Assembly: GCA_900168235.1 (NCBI GenBank)
Contig: FUZG01000010.1
Span: 62,001 to 126,000, forward strand
Reading direction: 5' to 3'
Origin: Lachnospiraceae bacterium
GTDB taxonomy: Bacteria > Bacillota > Clostridia > Lachnospirales > Lachnospiraceae
Length of the DNA: 64,000 bases
The notes below the pieces were generated by a model. The model saw only the letters and a program-made list of their open reading frames with translations, did not search any database and was not told where the DNA came from. Shown piece after piece: positions 61,510-64,000 of this stretch (position 1 is the stretch's first letter; each line of letters opens with the position of its first letter). The position numbers were made by a program, and so were the translations under genes.

Positions 61510-63024
61510 TTAGTCTTTTTTATCCTCCGCAGGCTCTATCCAAGTCTTGTGAATCACGTCATCTCTGAACATGGAGAACTTGTCCATAGGATAATTTTTA
61601 AGATTTTCAAGAACCTTTCTGTCATCAGCAGAATCAAGAAGCTCTTTTCTAGCCTTCATGATCTCTATCTCTGTTCTATGCTTTGACGGTCCACCTACGC
61701 ATCCGCCCTCACATACCATTCCTTCGATAAAGTCTTCCGGGAGCTTTCCTGCCTTGAGGAGGAGAAGCGCCTTCTTACACTCATCGCCACCTGCACACTT
61801 CTTGAGCTTGATTCCGTCTGTATCTTCGCCTCTCTCCTGCATACATTCGATAACTGCGTTTGCTACACCGCCGGATGTAGCGAATCTCTTACCGAAAATA
61901 GAGGATTCCTGATACTTGTCATCGCAAGGCTTGAGCTCAACGCCCTTTGAACGGAGAAGTGCTCTGAACTCACCGTAAGTCATTACATAATCCGCATTCT
62001 CAGGTGTGTTCTCCTGATCTGCTGACTCTGACTTCTTTGCAATACACGGTCCGATAAATACTGTTACACATCCGGGATTCATAGCCTTCAGGTAACGGGA
62101 GATCGCACACATAGGAGATACTACAGATGACATATTTTCCTTGTACTGATCCGGGAAATGCTTCTTCAGCATATTGATAAATGCCGGGCAGCATGATGTT
62201 GTCATCTTCTTGCCTTCTTTTCTTGCTTCGCTCCATTCCTCAGACTCATAAGCAGCTGTCATATCACCGCCGAGACCTACTTCTACCATATCTGTAAATC
62301 CGAGCTCTTTTGCAGCCTGACGAAGTGAACCCATTGTGATCTCTGCACCAAACTGACCCTCTGTAGCCGGAGCACACATAGCAAAGACTTTTTTACCTTC
62401 TTTTATAGCCTTGATTATCTGAGTAAGGTATGTCTTTGACGCAGGAGCACCGAATGGACATGCATGGATACAGTGTCCGCACTCGATACACTTATCTTCA
62501 TCGATCACACAGATTCCGTACTCATCGTATGTAATAGCACCAACCGGACATGCCTTTCTGCAGGGTCTCTCCAGATGGACGATAGCATTGAACGGACATG
62601 CCTTCGCACACTGTCCGCACTCCTTACACTTTGTAGGATCGATGTGTGAACGATGTGTACCGATAGTAACCGCACCAAATTTACATGCTGACTGACACGC
62701 CTGTCCCATACACTTACGGCAGTTATCCGTAACAGTATATGATGAGATAGGACATTCTTCACAGGCCGGGCTCAGGATCTGGATCTGATTTTTTGAAGTG
62801 CTGTTCGGAACAGGATTCTTTCCTTCCGCAAGGCGTATCCTCTGCTTTACAAGCTCTCTGTCCTTATAAACACAGCATCTGTATCCCGCTAAAGGACCCG
62901 GACATGTGTCCAGAACCAGCTGCTGCTTATGCTCTTCATCAAGCTCATCATTCCATGCGAGTTTTGCAACTTCCTCCATGATCTTGTGCTTCAGAGTAAG
63001 AAGACTCTTATCATTAGTTATCAT
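61510..63024 (-). CDS. Monomeric [FeFe] hydrogenase (group B-like)
   Basis: 504 aa, GGAG ribosome site. An N-terminal region with CPGPLAGYRCCVYKDREL and CEECPISSY precedes several 4Fe-4S motifs (CRKCMGQACQSACKFGA, CKECGQCAKACPFNA, then CRKACPVGA, CIECGHCIHACPFGA). The H-cluster domain has TTSCCPAFINM, FIGPCIAKKSE and EGMVCEGGCVGGPS, the three cysteine motifs that hold the active site. TSCCPAF instead of TSCCPGW points to group B rather than the classical group A hydrogenase. It would evolve or oxidise hydrogen with ferredoxin in the cytoplasm. It is monocistronic. Confidence 0.93.
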   Translation of the reverse strand: MITNDKSLLTLKHKIMEEVAKLAWNDELDEEHKQQLVLDTCPGPLAGYRCCVYKDRELVKQRIRLAEGKNPVPNSTSKNQIQILSPACEECPISSYTVTDNCRKCMGQACQSACKFGAVTIGTHRSHIDPTKCKECGQCAKACPFNAIVHLERPCRKACPVGAITYDEYGICVIDEDKCIECGHCIHACPFGAPASKTYLTQIIKAIKEGKKVFAMCAPATEGQFGAEITMGSLRQAAKELGFTDMVEVGLGGDMTAAYESEEWSEARKEGKKMTTSCCPAFINMLKKHFPDQYKENMSSVVSPMCAISRYLKAMNPGCVTVFIGPCIAKKSESADQENTPENADYVMTYGEFRALLRSKGVELKPCDDKYQESSIFGKRFATSGGVANAVIECMQERGEDTDGIKLKKCAGGDECKKALLLLKAGKLPEDFIEGMVCEGGCVGGPSKHRTEIEIMKARKELLDSADDRKVLENLKNYPMDKFSMFRDDVIHKTWIEPAEDKKD

Positions 63025-63353
63025 ACTGCATTTCTCCTTTCAGATTCACACGTACCTTAATTAAATCCTTTTATCTATCCCAGCCATAGATTTTTTGTAT
63101 CATATTTTTACTTAATGCGTCACCAAACAGAAGACGCAAAAGTCCCCTAATTGTTATATCGGCAAAACTATGCTTATCAATACATTCTCTATCGACTTTT
63201 AGTGTCTTTTTTACACCAGTCACTTATGCAGTATATCACGTTATCAATGTTATAAATACAAAAATTTATAGTTTGTCTTTATCTCCCGTACAAAATAATA
63301 CTGTTCACTCGATTTCAGCACGCAACCTCGAGGGATTTTATCAAACACAAAAA
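63025..63353 (-). promoter_or_regulatory. Upstream region of the hydrogenase gene
   Basis: About 330 nt without a supported gene. The minus strand has GCCGATAT (63156-63163), a perfect sigma-28 -10 octamer, but the region 15 bp upstream reads TATT, a poor -35; it may be coincidental. The remainder is AT-rich. Confidence 0.3.
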
Positions 63354-63387
63354 TCCCTCGAAAACCTGTATTACAGATCCCGAGGGA
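63329..63387 (-). terminator. Terminator with alternative pairing after the radical SAM gene
   Basis: Three seven-base blocks, CGAGGGA (63329-63335), TCCCTCG (63354-63360) and CGAGGGA (63381-63387), allow two exclusive hairpins. On the minus strand the 63381-63387/63354-63360 stem is followed by TTTTTGTG, a normal terminator. Confidence 0.65.
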
Positions 63388-63412
63388 ATATTTTATCTAT
63401 ATTGAATTTTAG

Positions 63413-64000
63413 TTATTTACGGATTCCTCTTTCGTGACCGCCCTGACGGTTAGCCGCTTCTTCATTTCCGGCAAGAATGTGCTTTACGATCTCCATTCTC
63501 ATTCCGGCATCGATAAAGTCGCAGTGCTTACAGAAATCATAATTCTGACGTCCTTCTGCGATACGTCTGCGGACTTCCATAAACTGCGGTGAACCCCATG
63601 CTTCCTTAAGCGGAGTCTTTGTAAGATCACCGAAATCAGTCACTTCAAAGTTATCACAGCAGCAAAGACCCATCTTTCCATTAGGCATGATCCACATATC
63701 TGTGAAAGGAAGGAGACATGTTTCCTTGATGACTTTTTCGGTAGCCTTCTTATTGGGAGCGCTTCCTGCACGGTTTGTCAGCACTTCCTTCAGATAACGC
63801 ATCTGGATCAGGATATCGATATTCTCAAATTCTTCCGGATGCATATTTACGTATTCGTAAATTCTCTGGATATTCTTATGAAGCTTCATATCCAGACAAT
63901 AGTTGTTGATAATGAGCTGATCCACGTACGGCTGGATCGCCTTAACCTTTTCCAGATTAAGGATGAGACCGTTTGTGGACATAAAGATAAAGCTTTCCGG
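63413..64000 (-). CDS. Radical SAM/SPASM-type protein, C-terminal part (5' end outside window)
   Basis: The frame is open to the right edge (the first visible residues are PESFIFMSTNGLILNLEKV), so the internal Met at 63982 is not the real start. The FMSTNG segment belongs to the radical SAM barrel; the SPASM-like end has MWIMPNGKMGLCCCDNFEV and NYDFCKHCDF with the expected cysteines. It resembles the sugar-operon radical SAM protein at 1779 in the same subfamily features (TNG, LCC.D, CxxC). The Cx3Cx2C motif would lie beyond 64000. Function unknown. Confidence 0.82.
   Translation of the reverse strand, partial: PESFIFMSTNGLILNLEKVKAIQPYVDQLIINNYCLDMKLHKNIQRIYEYVNMHPEEFENIDILIQMRYLKEVLTNRAGSAPNKKATEKVIKETCLLPFTDMWIMPNGKMGLCCCDNFEVTDFGDLTKTPLKEAWGSPQFMEVRRRIAEGRQNYDFCKHCDFIDAGMRMEIVKHILAGNEEAANRQGGHERGIRK

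Noticed and set aside
63156-63182. A sigma-28 promoter for the hydrogenase
   Set aside because: The -10 octamer is perfect but the -35 does not match and the distance to the gene is long, so I kept it only as a note in the upstream region.
1-64000. CRISPR arrays, tRNA or rRNA genes
   Set aside because: No regularly spaced direct repeats, no cloverleaf and no rRNA-like sequence were noticed on either strand.

Overview
The window looks like a chromosomal segment of a motile, anaerobic member of the Lachnospiraceae (Clostridia), most like Butyrivibrio, Pseudobutyrivibrio or Roseburia. The grounds are low-GC DNA with strong GGAGG ribosome binding sites, short flagellins beginning MVVQHNMTA, an AAA-ATPase/nuclease (DUF1703-type) gene, a monomeric [FeFe] hydrogenase and BspA-like secreted proteins. 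The genus is an inference; no rRNA or tRNA gene was seen. Layout: (1) 1-8965, minus strand: a nonulosonic-acid operon (neuB, PP-loop sugar amidotransferase, neuC, neuA, methyltransferase, DUF115/Maf-like protein, radical SAM protein, NodU/CmcH-type carbamoyltransferase). (2) 9000-11900: an accessory patch with an Rpn-type nuclease remnant between 15-bp inverted repeats, four related stem-loops and an AAA-ATPase/PD-(D/E)XK gene. (3) 12059-17240: a truncated flagellin-like protein, a DUF6033-like flagellar-locus protein, a CDP-glycerol-transferase-like protein, a CgeB-type glycosyltransferase and a decayed methyltransferase. (4) 17238-37893: two long minus-strand glycosyltransferase operons, each apparently read from a sigma-28-type promoter placed right after the terminator of the preceding unit. 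(5) 37919-43469: two near-identical flagellins, a divergent flagellinolysin (flagellin carrying a zinc metallopeptidase domain) and a GT4 enzyme. (6) 43613-46585: a large secreted Big2/Listeria-repeat protein. (7) 46890-59143: shikimate metabolism: a chorismate mutase-shikimate kinase fusion, TRAP transporter, type I dehydroquinase, MFS transporter, two YdiB-like shikimate/quinate dehydrogenases, a LysR regulator and an FMN/FAD/Fe-S oxidoreductase. A GC-rich, multi-helix structured element (47826-48300) lies between the kinase and the transporter. (8) 59312-64000: an LRR_5 secreted protein, the hydrogenase and the end of a radical SAM gene. How the parts may work together: regions 1 and 3-5 read as a flagellar filament plus its decoration. 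A legionaminic/pseudaminic-type sugar, possibly amidino-modified, would be made and CMP-activated, and many glycosyltransferases, methyltransferases, a pyruvyltransferase and a carbamoyltransferase would build a complex glycan on flagellin. Shared sigma-28-like -10 boxes (TCCGATAA, TCCGATAT or GTCGATAT), TGTATACA palindromes upstream of flagellin genes and GGA-loop hairpins over flagellin ribosome sites suggest joint control. Region 7 looks like uptake and conversion of plant-derived shikimate or quinate, resembling the LysR-oxidoreductase-AroE-AroD gene set known in Listeria. All functions are inferred from sequence; no database search was run.
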